A DNA stretch of 64,000 nucleotides from Isoetes taiwanensis. Taxonomy: Eukaryota; Streptophyta; Lycopodiopsida; Isoetales; Isoetaceae. Both the position numbers and the translations under genes were made by a program. A model generated the notes under the pieces. That model made no database searches. It was not told where the DNA came from and saw only the letters and a program-made list of their open reading frames with translations. The DNA is taken from contig JAJEKV010000003.1 in assembly GCA_021234155.1 (NCBI GenBank), positions 15,920,386 through 15,984,385 of the forward strand, in the 5' to 3' direction. Below, piece after piece: positions 12,201-25,935 of this stretch; within the stretch, counting starts at the first letter, position 1; the number at the start of each line of letters is the position of its first letter.

Positions 12201-12617
12201 CCCGTGACCAAGTGCACATTTATTTTGGCATTACTAGGCCTATACCAACTCACCACACATCCGTTGGGCAAAACTTTAGCCATACATGCACACTTTGTAG
12301 GCAGGATACCTCCTAGCCTTAGGATGTCACAGGTATTTTTGTATTTTTTGTTTAAGGTCCAAGCTAGACTAGTCTTGTCACTAGAATATCATCTTGTACT
12401 GAGACTAGCTAGAATACCCTACCAGGTCAAGGGGCCAAAGTGGAGGGACGCGTTATAGGCACAAGTTCTAATTTCGGGGGATCATGGCATTATAACCCCA
12501 GTAACCAACTCCCAAAGATAAACATACACTGGCCGGGTTTGAACCCGTGACCAAGTGCACCTTTATTTTTGGCATTACTAGGCCTATACCAACTCACCAC
12601 ACATCCGTTGGGCAAAA
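9298..12617 (-). repeat. 10-unit ~340 bp tandem array with tRNA-like (SINE) head, copy A
   Basis: Ten units, marked by 'gggtttgaaccc' near 9500, 9787, 10127, 10467, 10813, 11157, 11502, 11846, 12191 and 12535 (period about 340-347, first unit ~290). On the minus strand each unit reads like a tRNA 5' half: acceptor-like 'ggatgtg', then D-arm-like 'gtgagttggtataggc' (A-box region). About 40 bases later comes a T-arm with B box 'cgggttcaaacccg'. An A-rich stretch ('aaacaaaaaatac') follows roughly 190 bases on. This is the layout of a tRNA-derived SINE, tandemly repeated instead of dispersed. The last unit stops at 'gttgggcaaaa'. Small open frames inside the units repeat with them and are not genes. 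Confidence 0.85.
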
Positions 12618-13128
12618 GACAGATTGGAGAAGGAGAACCCTGGATCAGACGCTATCATCGTAATAATGCCTGTAAAATAGAAAAATAAGGAATACAAAGC
12701 TTAGGTAACACCTTGGATATACATCGGGCAGCATGCATCTGGCGAAAAGAAAGACCTGTCTTTCAAATGGGCATCCAGATATAGTTTGATCAAGCTTTCT
12801 ACAATAAAAAAACATTATCTGGAATGGCAAGAAGGCGAGTCTGAAACATCATCGGCATGTAACACAGTGTCTGTAACACATAAGAAATGATTTTCGAAGC
12901 TAACCTCAGACAATTGTAGTCGTGGCAGACATGCTGATCGCCAGCTGCAATCGTTAAGGAGGAAACGATTAAAAAATAGAAGCCCTAAAATCATGCAGAA
13001 AAAATTCGCACGATTTTTGGAATGCCGAAATTTATTCCGGCTCCCAAAGTCCCTAAGACCTTTAGAAAATAATTAAAAAACAATTCCAAAAACATATTTC
13101 ACCAGACCGGAAACTTTCAAATTAACAA

Positions 13129-13159
<31 letters not shown>

Positions 13160-14772
13160 GCTTGGTGCATTCAAATTGAGGCGGGCATAGTCATTGCATA
13201 TACAAGGAATGAAGCCATTTGGGCCGTTTGTCAAGTCTATGAAAGACCATCTATGCATCCAACAACAACAATTGCAAGACAAACAAAGCACAACAGGACA
13301 TTATATAATTTGGCGTGCCTGTTAAAGTTGAAGGAATCCCTTTAGAAAACAATAGTGGCTTCCAAGTACATCCTCTCAATAATTAACCACAAGCACTCGA
13401 TCAATAATGAGCTTTCTATAGATTTGAAAGGATTATTACGATGTGCCTGCAAAACTCAGGCTATGGAATTAGGATAATTAGGATTAGATCCTTTAGAAGT
13501 TAACTCTAGGTGGATCCAAAGCATCTTTGCCTTTATGAAAGCTAACAATTAGAATGATGGAACCCAAATTGAAAACCCGAGAAAAGGTGCATCTTTGAAA
13601 TTTGGACATATTTGATAAAGGTGAGGAAGAAATGAATGAATTTATTGTCAATAGAACATGCATGAAGGCATCGAGTTCATGCATGGTTATTGAAGTTTAG
13701 ACTTGTTAGTTGACGGGCTACATGGAATGAACAAAAGAAGTTGCATTACATGCAGAGAAATCGGCACACATACTTTAAAGGGAGTGAGTAAAAATGTGGC
13801 TCATCACCATCATGAAAGTAAAGATCATTTTCTCGAGTTAAAACATAGGAACTATTCTTTATGGAAATAAATGGATCCCATCATTGTGTTCTTTTATTGC
13901 CTTCACGCGCCATAGCGTCGCCCTTTTCAAAGCGCCATAGCTTCTAACACAAAGTTTTGAGATTTTGCAGTTGAAGTCATTATGAATAAGAATACGCATA
14001 AGCGGGGATGAAAGAGGGCAGGATGATCCTTTCTTTTTCAAATTGAGTCTATGGAAAACGTCAAAATCTTGAAGGAAATATGGTGCCCAAAAGAGTAATC
14101 CTGTATTCACATAGCTTGGAGCTTCAAAAAAAGGGAATGTTCTCTTTCCGAGAAAAAAAAGAATCTTGTACCAAAGCAACTAGACTACAAACGGTCAATG
14201 TATTTATATAACAAACACAAAGGCGCTTAGAATACAAGAATGTAGGCTTCAAACCAGACTCAAAGTCCCCTGGAGCTCAAAAGCCCTGGCGACGACCTAG
14301 AGGAATCGAATCATTTGGCCTGCACAATCCGCCCATCCGTTACGCGCTCCATGCCAAAATCGATATGAGAGAACTCCAGGTCCACTTCTAACCGGCATAT
14401 CCGGCATGTCCACAGCCCGCAGATGCGCTCCTGCCCACTGCCCGCCAGACTTCACATGTTTTCTAAATTCGAACCTTTGAGACAGAGGAATAAATTCTCA
14501 AACAAACCAAGCCAAAATTAGAAAATCTTCCCTTAAGTCAATTAAGCCCCTCAAACTTGCCTAAATATGCCCTTTTCTATACAATACCATACCGGAATCT
14601 TAGTCCTCACCATTGCCAAAATACCCTCTCCCAACGCTAAACGAATTGGGCAAACTATATAGGATAATACATAAAATCTACTCATATTTAACCCAAATTA
14701 TATTTAACACGAATGATTAAAAAGAGGTTAGTGTAGAGGTTAAACACTTTGTGTCCGCAAAGAGATAGAAGA
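12618..14772. other. Non-coding 5' flank of TATC, copy A
   Basis: No gene seen on either strand. The stretch 12960-13500 is virtually identical to copy B. The part just upstream of TATC (14500-14770) is AT-rich and contains 'ctatataggata' at about 14655, a possible TATA element ~110 bases before the ATG. The promoter assignment is only a guess. Confidence 0.4.
13130..13159. repeat. (TTGA)n microsatellite, copy A
   Basis: Seven perfect tandem GATT/TTGA units. Copy B has the same number at 36101-36130. Confidence 0.9.
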
Positions 14773-16551
14773 ATGGCTGCTGCGATAGGACCGCTGGCCC
14801 CTAGCAGCAGCAGCAGGCACAGGCAGCATGTGCTCCTCCTCCTCCTCCTCTTCCTCCTCCTCTACTTTTCTTCATATTTGCCCGTGCACATTAAGAGACG
14901 AATCAACTTTGGCGGCCCACTGTGCTTCATTTGGTTTCCTCCCCAGCCGCTGCTTGATTTACAATGTCACAGAAAGAAAGGAAAGAAGTGTTAGCTGCTG
15001 TTCTAGGGTAGAGATTGCTGATGAAGTCGTGTCTAGTGAAAAGATGGAAGCAGAAGCAAGATTGGCCAATGGGGATGTTGATATTATCAATAATGTTATC
15101 TCCCAAGAAATGATCGGTAATGCTTTCTGTTTTTCCTTCAGTGATGCACATAGTCATGCTTCTTATATCTAACAAGCAGACATAGTAGTAATTGAATTAT
15201 CGATATTGCAGGGATGGATTCACAGCGTGAACGAAATTTGTGTTAACTTGGCTCTATCCTGACAAGGAAGAACTTCCAGATGATAAAAAGAAATGTCCAT
15301 ATTTGATCACTTAGAAGAGTTGCGGCAACGAGTCTTCATATCAGTTGTTGTAGCCGTGGGGGGTCGCAATTCTTGGGTGTTTTGCTTATTCTAAGACCTT
15401 AGTATCTATATTGGAATCTCCTGCATTTAGTCACGGGGTCAGATTTCTTCAGCTTTCACGGGGAATATTTTTTTACTACGGTTAAGGTAAGTGCGGATGT
15501 AGACTTATATTGTTGCCAATTACATTGCCAGTCTAACATCCACAGGAATTCTAAAGAGATCAGTTGTTGCATTATTGTCTTGACAGATGCTGTATCTTAT
15601 GCAGGTATCTGGCTATTGTGGTATACTTATAGAGTCCTGTGATTCTGTATGAAATTATTGCTTTTTGTACTTCCTGGTTTGACAATTTGAAATGAGAGAA
15701 GATTTCTTGCTCCCATTGTTTTTGGCTCATCAATCCTGTTCTACTCCGGTCTTTTCTTCTCATATGCAGTGTTGACACCAGCAGCATTGAACTTCTTTGT
15801 TGAGTATTCTGAAGGAGTTATTTGAATCTCTCAAGTCAATTGATCGGTATTTTGAGTTTATCCCTGGTACTCATGTTTGGGACTGGATTATCCTTCCAGG
15901 TATCACATCACTATTTAATTTATAGTTCTGTAATTATTTAAATCAAGCTACATATTAGTGGCAAAGTAAGCTTAAGAAATCAAAAGTACAATTATCTCAA
16001 TGCAAGTAATATGGTTTGTATAAACTTTATTTTTGAAGGCTAACATAGAAATGGATATTGTCATTTGAGAGAGAGTATTAGAACCCCTGCTCACAGTTGT
16101 ACAAGTTTCATATAGGCGCGAAGAAGCATATAGTAACTTCCTCTTTTCCTATAGCTGCATCTTACCCAAGCAATTTCTAGATCCTATTGGATTGTGTCGA
16201 ATACAGACTCCTTCCCTTGGAGAACAGCTAGGGCTTTTATCTTCTGATTGACATCATTGAAATTCTCAAATACCCGGATAATGGTAATGTTTATACATGT
16301 CTTGCCCCTAGTACTTATGTTCTGCATATATAGGTACCTGTTATACAGCTTATGCTAGGTCAAACAAGGATTGTAACAGGAGATCAGATGCTTTCAATTT
16401 GGAGATTTGTTGTACTTGGAGCAGTGATTGCAGCTGCTGTAATCACCCCATCAACGGATCCACTGACACAGGTGCTTTTGGCAGGCCCCTTAGTTGGCTT
16501 TACTTGGGGAGCTTTGCTTGTGAAATTTCTGCAACCAAAGATAGTGACTGA
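14773..16551 (+). pseudogene. TATC: Chloroplast TatC, copy A (frameshifted)
   Basis: Plastid Sec-independent (Tat) translocase subunit TatC, the thylakoid-membrane receptor for twin-arginine precursors. Exons by comparison with copy B: 14773-15116, 15212-15486, 15605-15899, 16334-16551, all with GT-AG borders. Recognisable pieces include '[14 protein letters not shown]', '[15 protein letters not shown]', '[13 protein letters not shown]' and '[18 protein letters not shown]'. Against copy B, exon 3 alone has at least five small indels (295 versus 291 bases). Exon 1 shifts frame around the poly-Ser tract, exon 2 reads 'gaacgaaatttgtg' for 'gaacagaaatctgtg', and exon 4 turns GLYLGGA into GFTWGA and loses one base just before the normal stop. 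It is either a true pseudogene or a badly called consensus; the clustering of changes at CAG/CTG/CG favours the latter. Confidence 0.85.
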
Positions 16552-17560
16552 GTTGAGCAGCAATAACTGCAGAAAATTACCATGGAATCTAGGAGGGATG
16601 CGGATTTGCTACTGTGGGAAAGAAACCGGGCACTTATCCAAGGATTATGATTAGCTAGTAAATCAAATCAACTGACAATTTTATAAGAGCATCGATACTT
16701 GAAATAAACATAATATGAAAAAGACTGTTCTTTCCAGTAATGGCTAAGTTTTATAATATGTTCACGGATGCAACAAATTGTGATCTCGCAGGTTTGTTAA
16801 CTGAATGCCTGTTTGCTCTTGCAGTTTTTGATTGTCTGTCAGCCCGCTAACACAAAGCGCCAATTGTTGCTTTTATTGTCTCTTTGGCGCTACATACATC
16901 TGTTATTTATAGAAGAAGTATTACAAGGATTATACTGCTTTGTCTCATAGTATTGGCTTCAAAAAGCTGCTAGATATGGCGCAGTAAATGTCCAGCTCTG
17001 TTAGAACGCAGTATTACTTGTTCTCAAGAAGGCAGCAAAGTGCCTATATTTTTCCTGTTATGTGTTTACCGGCGAGGGTGGTTGGTTATCCTTTTAAGGC
17101 ATTTCAGACATATTGAAGGTGTTCTTTTGCTGGTTGAATATCCCACGAGAAAGCATTATAGTTTGTTCAATTTGCTGTGTCTTATTGACCATCTTGAAAC
17201 AGATCCGATTTGAGAAACAGATTTTTCTGCTTGCCTTGGACATCTTCTTGGCACAACGATCAATGTACCTTGACCATAAGGGTGTCGAAGGGAGCTCTGT
17301 ACATTACGAAAGGATTAAAAATTCAGAAGATCTATGGTATCTTTCCAGGTTTTGGGTGGTCCTCTCAGTTTTGATCTGGAAAGAGCTTAAGAATTTGTGC
17401 GTGGTCACTTCTTTGCCTTTTTGCTACTGATTCTATTGTTTGTTATAGGACCTTCCCTATTGTTTCTAATGAGTACAAAGTTAGTTTGGAAGCTCTACTT
17501 TTTAAGGCAGAGGCAGATAGTAGTCCCCATGGACTTTCTCAGAAGTATTGGTACTGAAAC
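16552..17560 (+). other. TATC downstream region, copy A, with broken open frame
   Basis: Probable 3' UTR or intergenic DNA. It corresponds to 39506-40545 in copy B, where a longer open frame exists (39938-40462). In copy A that frame is split by indels, leaving 17113-17430. No family was recognised. Confidence 0.35.
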
Positions 17561-20340
17561 TTGGTGATATTTATATAATGCCTTTACTGACTTTAGAGAA
17601 AAAAAAACATTAGGTAGGACTCATAACTCGGACTGCATCTCCCTCGTCCCCAAGTGTAAGGAGCTCTGCTTTGATTTTGAGTTGCTTCCACAATGATTGT
17701 AAGATAAAGTATTGGTCACGCAATCATGTTGTTTTGCACCATTGATCATTTATCTGGTATAACATATAGAGATTATTCCTCACATCAACAACTCTAACTC
17801 AAACTTGTCTAAGAGCTATAAAAATATGCAAAAAAGAGCGGTAGAGGAATGTTGGGAGCTTTGGCAGCACCACTGCCGGTTTCGACCAAGAATCTTCCTC
17901 TATCAGCCAATTACCTATAATAATAATGAGACACGTTAAAAGGATAAAATAATAGTCCTTCTGGAAAAAAAATATCTACCCTTAAAAATGAGACAGGTAC
18001 AAGGACAAAATAAAGTCCTTGGAAAAAAAAAATGTGAATTAGATTTGGTCACGTGTGAGGAAAAAGGGAATTCTTTGTAAAATAGGTTAATCACCATTTT
18101 GTAGTTGCTCCAATTTAATTAAATTGCCATGTGGCCCCTTTTGCTTTTCCCATGATTTTACCAAAAATTTCCATACCTCTCCGATGCAGCGGCTGCCATT
18201 TTTCTACTTGCATCCATCGATTTTTTTTACCTATGTTTTGAGAGCTTTGCCTTCCATTTCAACGATTTCTACCTACATAAAATGGTGATTAACTTATTAT
18301 TGCATTTGCAACAACAACATTTGAAATGAGGTGCAATCTGCGTGGACATGATCGTCGGATCCGTTAATCCATGACCAGAGTGTATGTTGGATATATATGG
18401 GTGCCTTTGTTTTGATGATGGTCATTTATGATTTGAAATGCCTATGATTTTAAAATATGAAATCTGGGTGTACTATGATTTTGGAATATAAAATACGAAG
18501 CTTCGATATATAAAACAAAGTTTAGGGGCACAATCAAAAGATCTACTTAACAATGTAAGAATATAAGATCACACGATTTTTGCTTCTAAGCAAGAATTAA
18601 TTCATTAGAGAAATTTCATTTTCTCGACGACAATAAAATAGATTATAACGTTCTTGAGAAAACTAAATAATTGTCCTCCCTTGGCTATAATACAAAGCGA
18701 CTAACGCATGCAAATTTGGATGATCGTACTATTAGATTATTTATGTGGTAAATTAAAGTTCTAGAATAGAAATGAAAGTGCTTGAACAGATCACAAAGTT
18801 TACTTTATCAAAAAGCAAAATAACCAAGTTAAATTCAAGTATATAGCTACTAAGCTAATAAAGGGCATTAAAAAAACAAGAACTACTTCTTGTCCTAAAA
18901 GTCACAAATCTGCATCTTGTAAGAGCAAAATAAGTAGTATGTTTTAAATATACATATAGCATACATGAGATAATTATCTACTTTAATAAATTATATTACA
19001 CTAGAAAAATGCTCAACAAGGTTCGGCTTTTCGATTAGACAAAGTAGTGTGGATTTAAGTAGAGAACATCTCAGAGGCTAGTTTAGGAAGTAAAAGCTTA
19101 AAATCCATGCTTTAGGAAGTCGGAGTTGAGTTGTAAGTCAAGAAGCTCAGTGGCTTTTTGAAACATGGTTCAATAAATTTTTTCAAACTCCCATGATGCA
19201 TATTTCCATGACTGAGTTAATGCATCTGCATCTTAACCTATTTTCAAGGTGTTCACCCTTAGCAATATGATATGTGCTGCCACATGTGCATTAAAAGTTG
19301 GTTGGCCTTTCTAAAGACGGACCACTATTGAAGCTCAAAAATGCAAAATGGACATAATCGATGAATTAATCTTCTTCTAATTTACGAGCTCCTAAAATGT
19401 AGTTTACAATAATGCTAGAGATAGTGAAGATGGTTCTTCATTTTCTTATAATCAGCCCTTTTTACTAATCTATAATTTAGGAAATGTAGAGATGTTCTCT
19501 TTACTCTTTAAACTTTTTATATGAATATGTCTTATCCGAATAAAAGTGAGGCTCTTCAATATTGAACATACTTAACTTGTAATCCTAATGGGGACCTTAA
19601 TTGCATTGCTCTACAAACTTTTGGGATGATATAAAATTTTAACATCCAAGCCATATCTTTTCAAAATAAAAAAGAAAAAGCAGATATATATGTATGACAA
19701 TAAGGCTATCAACAAAACATCTCTAATTGCTAGAACATACACCCCAAAAACATGTAAAAGTATATTTGTTTGTAGGTAGACCAACTGAAAAAGGCTTGAA
19801 AAATGGCGGTGAATGCTCATGAGAATGCCAATGAAATAAATGTACATTGTATGAGGCTAGGTTGAAAAATCAATTGTCGTAAAATACCTAAAGAGATACC
19901 AAAGGTGGCAGACCAACCTACTTTGAATTTCGATTAAGGTGAAGTTAAAGATCTTCAACAATGGATATAATTGGTCTCTCTAGAGGCACAGGTCATATAC
20001 AAGAAATGGGAAATAAACTATCAATGTGATTCTACAAAGGCATAGATTGCTCATCTATAATAAAAAAAGATGAGCCATGTACAAATATATATCCGTGATA
20101 GCCATCAAAATTCCGTAAGCTAAAAATATCCTAAATTATAAGTGGGATATGAAGGCATTACCACTTGGTAAATTAAAATTCACCATTCCTCGAAGAGAAA
20201 AGAACAGCCAAAAATCTTATATAGGCTTTTCATTCCTATCATAACAACATTATACAATGTGTGGAAAATCAATGGGGGTTTCCACTATAGGAACAATGCG
20301 TTTAGCTACTCCATAAGTGAAATAAGAAAATATACAGGAA
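17561..20340. other. Non-coding, with a ~60 bp tandem duplication
   Basis: At about 17925-18030 the motif 'atgagacaggtacaaggacaaaataaagtcctt' occurs twice in tandem with small changes (same in copy B, 40877-40987). 'aaggac...gtcctt' forms a short inverted repeat inside each unit. The rest is AT-rich with no gene. Confidence 0.45.
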
Positions 20341-23300
20341 GCCAGAGGATAGAACTGGTTGTGGGAAAACCCTAATGAGAAATGGTCGCCAAAGCCCTCG
20401 AAGGATGCTGAAACAAGGTAGAAAGAATTGGTGAAGCTTCATGGAAATGTACGTCCATACACGCTGATAATGAAACACGAGAAAAAAGAAATGCCCTAGA
20501 AGGTACAGGCGTTGCATTTAGAAAATGGGGATTTACCTTGGCGAAGCCCGAGCCTCTAAAATAGTCCCTGAAAGCAAAAAAAACACACACATTAGCATTG
20601 CGACGGTAAACAAGCATATATATATAGAAGAAAAATAGAAGCCATATGGAAGAATCATCGCATCACTATGCGGGTGCAGAAAAATATAGACATAGTCACT
20701 TGATGGGGTAGAAAATAATAAATTTGCACGCCAGCCATTGGATGGAAAACATCTCGCAATTTGTTGATCGGTAAAGGCAAGCTCACTTTAGCAACATGCG
20801 TTGGGGTGCGGAAGCGGCAGACTGAAAGAGATCTTTAGCGTAATAACTATGCCAAAGTCCATCCGTCAGGCCGCCGGATGGCGTTATTCTCGAATGGGCA
20901 GAAAGCATGCATCTCACTTGCATGCATTTTCCATTGGCTCTGGTTCATTTTGGGATCCTTTCAGCTTCTTTGCGGGATTTAACTACGCCGGCTTTATAAA
21001 GCCGAGTTTTTCTCTCCTCTGGCTGATTCCTCGGCTCCCACGCTCCCTTAATAGCTTGTAAATGTTGTTTTTATTTAAATGGCATGCACTTGGTGGCCTC
21101 GCTTTACCGAGTTATTTTAGCCGGCGTAGCAGCACACCGTAATGTTACCTTTTCCACGGGATTTTAGCTTTCACAACACTTTATGGCTCGTTTTGTTGAT
21201 GTCAGGAGTGCGGGGGATCCCTTGGCCTCCGTCTTGAGGCTTGCGGGGGGGTTTGCTGGGAGTTTTTTTACATACTGCGTTGTCCTAGCCCTTGCAGAGG
21301 CTTATACTGGGTTTTCCTCAAAAGCTTCGAGGCGAGGAGTTTTTAATCCAGGTATTGCAGCTCTCTTGGCGAATTACCACCTACTTAGGCCTCTGTAGAG
21401 ATTTTTGGGGTCCGGATGATATGGCTGGGATATTCCTTTGTTTTTCATTGTGGGTAGCTTGCAAATGCCTACCACTCTCAACCATTAATAGAGATTACCG
21501 TTGGATGGGCGAAAAGCCTAGCTGAAACTTTGTCTATTTTCATTAGCGGGCCCTTGAGATAGCAGGCATATATAGCTGCTTGTCATCCCCGAGGAATGTC
21601 GATCGAGGGGCTGGATCTGATGCTATTGAGGACCTCGCAAAGAACTTCGCCGGCCGACCACCCAGAGGGAACTTCGCCTTATCTACAAGCCCGGCCGGGG
21701 AAATGTCCTGGTGTGGGAGCAGCTACGTGAACCATGGTAGCTTGAGACCCCCATCTGTCATTGTATGAACATCCTTGCATTGGAACTCACGAAGTGATGC
21801 GTTGCAAGCGAAGATAGCCAGCGGCGATGCTGCGACTATGTGCACGGGTGTATCATACACACATGCCTTGTATTCTGCGCGAGCTAAAACATCATGGATC
21901 AAATATAAAAGGTTCAAAGGCGCGAAGAATGATAGATGGCTGTAGTGCAGGGAGGAAAAATGAAGGTCTACATTAGATCTAACCCAAAAAGAAGAAGAGA
22001 AAATGCTTTGAGAAAATGCGTAAAATTAACAATATGTATAAGGGCAAAAGGAACAATATTGCTCACGATAGTGGGTAGGAATAAGAAGGCTTATTTCTGG
22101 CGGAAATGTGGCTTATGCGGAAGTAAATGTACAGCCTTAAATAGCGGAATCAGGGTGAAGATAAAAGGTTATAGCTGGGAGATGAAGAGGCCGAGACTGA
22201 AGCTAGAGTGGAATTGTTGGGGCTGGCGATATATGAAAAAGTGGAGCCTCTGAGAACAAAAAGGAGTCAAGATGGCAGATTACAGGAGCGCAAAGATAAA
22301 AATGTCAATAGCCAGGATGGTGTAATAAAATCTGCATCCTAATGATAAATCAGAGATTGTATCGTACAATAAAGATAACTGAGTCTAAAAACATAACAAT
22401 ATAAAAACTAACAGCAGACCATGTCAATCAATTACGATCCCAATAAGAAGAGCCTTGAGTTAACTATAGTATTAAAAATTTAAGTATGAACTAGAAAGAT
22501 AAATGGAATGGAATGATAAGATGAATATAGATGAATTATCAATGGGCAGCTTACTGAAATTACTTTTAAGAAAATACAGAACTATTGAGAATGAAGAAGC
22601 TCCGGGAAACACAACATAAAAACAAGAATGTATCCAATGTAAATCTGTCACCTAACGGCTCAATAGGGTGCATAAAATACATTATAACTTTGAGAAAAAA
22701 AATTTATGACTGGTATAGCTTTAGCTGTAAAAATTGATGAAGTACGGAAGCATTCATCTCAACTAAATTTGCCAGGCATAAACTTAAGTCTTATGCGGGT
22801 TACCCTCCTTGTGGCTGGAGTTTGGGCATGTCTGGCCACGCCCTCTCCACCTTGCACTATACTGGTGCAGAGTGACAAGAGCTATGGTGCCTTAGTGCGG
22901 GAGATCTGAACACAATACTACTTTAAAAGCGGCTGCGTCTCTGCTCTGAGTCTATTACCCATCACATAGAACACAAAAGTGATTGTGCTATGTTTTACAT
23001 TATTTCGAACCCAAAGCTTACCCCAACCACGAAAACTAAGGGTAAACCAAACTACTAAGGTATACGAGAAGCTGTGTTCTGCATCTATCCAAAATACATT
23101 TTTGTATACGAATACAAGACCGCTACTAAATCACTTGTATCTTGCGTCTACATTTTCTTTACGAAAGGAAGAATGTATGCAGGAAATTTGGCTGAAAGTG
23201 AGAAACCAGCGTGGGCAACTCAATTTTTACTTGAAAACAAAAGTTTGAGGTTCTCGAAGAAGTAGGATCTGGATTGGCATACCACTAGATGGTACGCTAA

Positions 23301-25810
23301 ATCGCAACCAAAGTCCATATTTTACAGAGGCATTTGGTCTAATGTATAAACATGATCACAAATGTTTGCCCAACAGTATCTTTAGAAGTTCTGATTAAAT
23401 CTTGATAAATGCATGAAACACATTTGGCATAAACCATTATTTTCCAAATCATCCTAATTAGCTCCAATCATCAACATTCAAGGCTAGAGTGGATCCCCAC
23501 TGTGACCGATTTATGCTGTACTATCACCTTATTGTTTTCAAAATCTTAGCAAGGAGCAGCATCTCCATTCTCTGAATCACATAATAGTTTTGAAGTAAGT
23601 AAACCCATTTTAGTACAATACACAAAAATATTATTATATGGAAATTCCTTAGAAAGATGTATACATATATGCTTTAGCAAGTCATGCTGCATAAGGTAGC
23701 AGAACCTACCCGACCCAAGCTAGAAGATGCAGCTAACATTGCGTGATGGACTTCGGTCAGGGGATTACACATATATATGTTTCTTTTTTTTAACTGCATA
23801 TCTCAGCTATCTGACCTCAAGACATAAACTTTCGTTTTATTATTTCTGCAAAAGTCGCAAATTATGATAAAGTATGAAGAAATTTAGCTGAGGAAAACTA
23901 CCTCTTATCCAATCCTTTTCTAGTGGCAGATCCCAATAGAAGGTTTAGTTGACAATACATTTTTGGGATCTTTGCGAGCTACGCCAACTTCTTCTAATCC
24001 TCTCCTCTCCTCTTGCCTCTCCTCTCCTCTTTATCTATTCCGCACAATGGCAGGCAAAAGACGCATAAGACTAAATGACCGACACTTAACTATACTTTCC
24101 GGCGCAAGTGCGAGAGAATATATAGGAATTTTCACCCCATGGATTTAATAAAGCTGCAGGTCACATTCACTACGGCATTCACAGCTATGACCTTTACGGC
24201 GGCATGCTAAGCATGCATGCAAATAATTATATTAGAGGATATTCTAAATGCTACAAAATCACAGTCTCCTCATATAGATGGTCTACTCGAAATATTTGAG
24301 TCTTGGAATCTCTGAAGATTTGGCCAGGAGATCCTTTGTACCTTAGCAGTTCTCACAGCGTTAAGCTAGACAACATGTCTATGCCAATCCGTATTCCGCT
24401 TAAAAGCAGCTCACAATCAAGTGAATATACTCTACTTAAATTTCAAAGGAAAACCATAATGGTAGGTTCACAATTTATATCAACTACGAGAGAAATAAAA
24501 ACATAATTATTCCATCCTCTTTGGCATCATACAAGATCTTTGATGTCTACTAGAAATAGATACAGAATCACGAGGTGATCCCACCACTTAAGATACTTGA
24601 AAAGATAATCATGCATCACATTTTATTAAAAGCAGGGAAATAGTGCATGGTACAAAGCCGGAATCGAGGAAAGGGTAACCTATAGTGCGTGGAGCAGATG
24701 TTCCAATGTAAGATCTTGAGACATCATTACTTTCGGTTGAAAAGCCGGCCATTTCAATGCTGCATCACATGTTGAAGGACTTGCTGAGCAATCTTATAAT
24801 ACAAATATTGAAGCGCATATATTACAAATATTGTATAACTCCTATCACGATTAATCATATTTGCCTAAATGGCCCCAGATACAAGATAGATAGTGATCTC
24901 ACTAGATAATAAAAAGAAAAATGCGAAAATATAGCGCTCAAGCATTTGTTGGAAGCGGTTTCTGCAAACACAGCAGGCCTAATATTTAGCATAGTGTATG
25001 ATTTAGATTGGTAGTAAATGCTAAAGTATGCGGCTCCAGACATGGCTTTTATAATAAATCACGATCTTTGGTGTTGACGGGGTATGATTCACGTTAGTTT
25101 AAGGGCTGACACAAATTGATACGCGAGATGAGCTTTTGAATATGCACCTTTAGCAGTTCTAAACTGCTGTTTGTCATAGTTTTCTAAAAAAGAGGACTCA
25201 TAGAGAATATCTCGGGAAATTCATATACTAAGCTTAGAGCGACTGATGCTCTTTAATTTGAAACACAAATCCATGAGAATCAAGAGTGATACGCTTTGAT
25301 AAGTTACCCACCACATATGATAAGATGGCATTCGGATCGGTTCCTTCAGCAAGAGAAATAAGGCTGGTAGTTGCTCTTGGGGAACAAAAAGCATGATGTT
25401 TTGATTGCATGGGGCCAGACTATGATGTGATCTTTGCTGCTGCGTACTTTTATATGAATGAGAATGTTTTTACAGTTTCAAAACGCCTTGCTTTTACGGA
25501 AGAATTTAAACAATAGAAGACCATGTGAAGCTGACGGATGGTTTACTTGTGCTCGCAGATGCACCAGAAGCTAAAAGGTGATCACGAGGTATGGAGAGAC
25601 GCACACTAGTGGGATCAGCATAGCACGACTATAGCTCAAATGCAAATGCCTTCGTAGGAATTTGAAAGGAGGCAACTTACACTCTGATCTCTTACTTGGA
25701 ACATGCACCCCACTTACCTGTTGCATGAGCAGTGATGCAAAGTAAATGTGATATGCCATGCTAATGAGCCCGAGGACACACTAACCTCAAGGAAAATGTA
25801 GGTCAGCGAG
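20341..25810. other. Decayed transposon-like DNA, copy A
   Basis: No intact gene. The only protein similarity is the Copia fragment at the right end. A hairpin-forming 'ctcgctttaccgag' lies near 21098-21112, where copy B has two tandem hairpin units. This block differs from copy B (43250-48870) more than the rest of the duplication does, including real-looking differences in microsatellite length (22510 and 24000). Confidence 0.45.
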
Positions 25811-25935
25811 TTTATTTTGCCAAATTTTATTCTCTTGGAGCGAGTCAAAGCATAAAGCAGACTTGTTGTACAAGGGTTATTCTAAGCAATACACGGATCT
25901 TAATTACGGAAGTTCTTGCAAATGTCAGAGTTGGA
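25811..25935 (+). pseudogene. Copia reverse-transcriptase remnant, copy A
   Basis: Encodes a corrupted version of the start of a Ty1/Copia reverse transcriptase: 'VYFAKFYSLG', then 'SKHKA-LV-KGYSKQ', then 'DLNY(T)EVLANV'. Plant Copia elements have [33 protein letters not shown] here. Several single-base shifts break the frame. It is a small relic without integrase or RNase H nearby. Confidence 0.65.

Noticed and set aside
9799-12458. Repeated ~60-70 aa open frames in the tandem array ('LLGLYQLTTHPLGKTLAIH')
   Set aside because: They recur only because the DNA unit repeats; minus-strand frames do the same, and there is no start context or family match.
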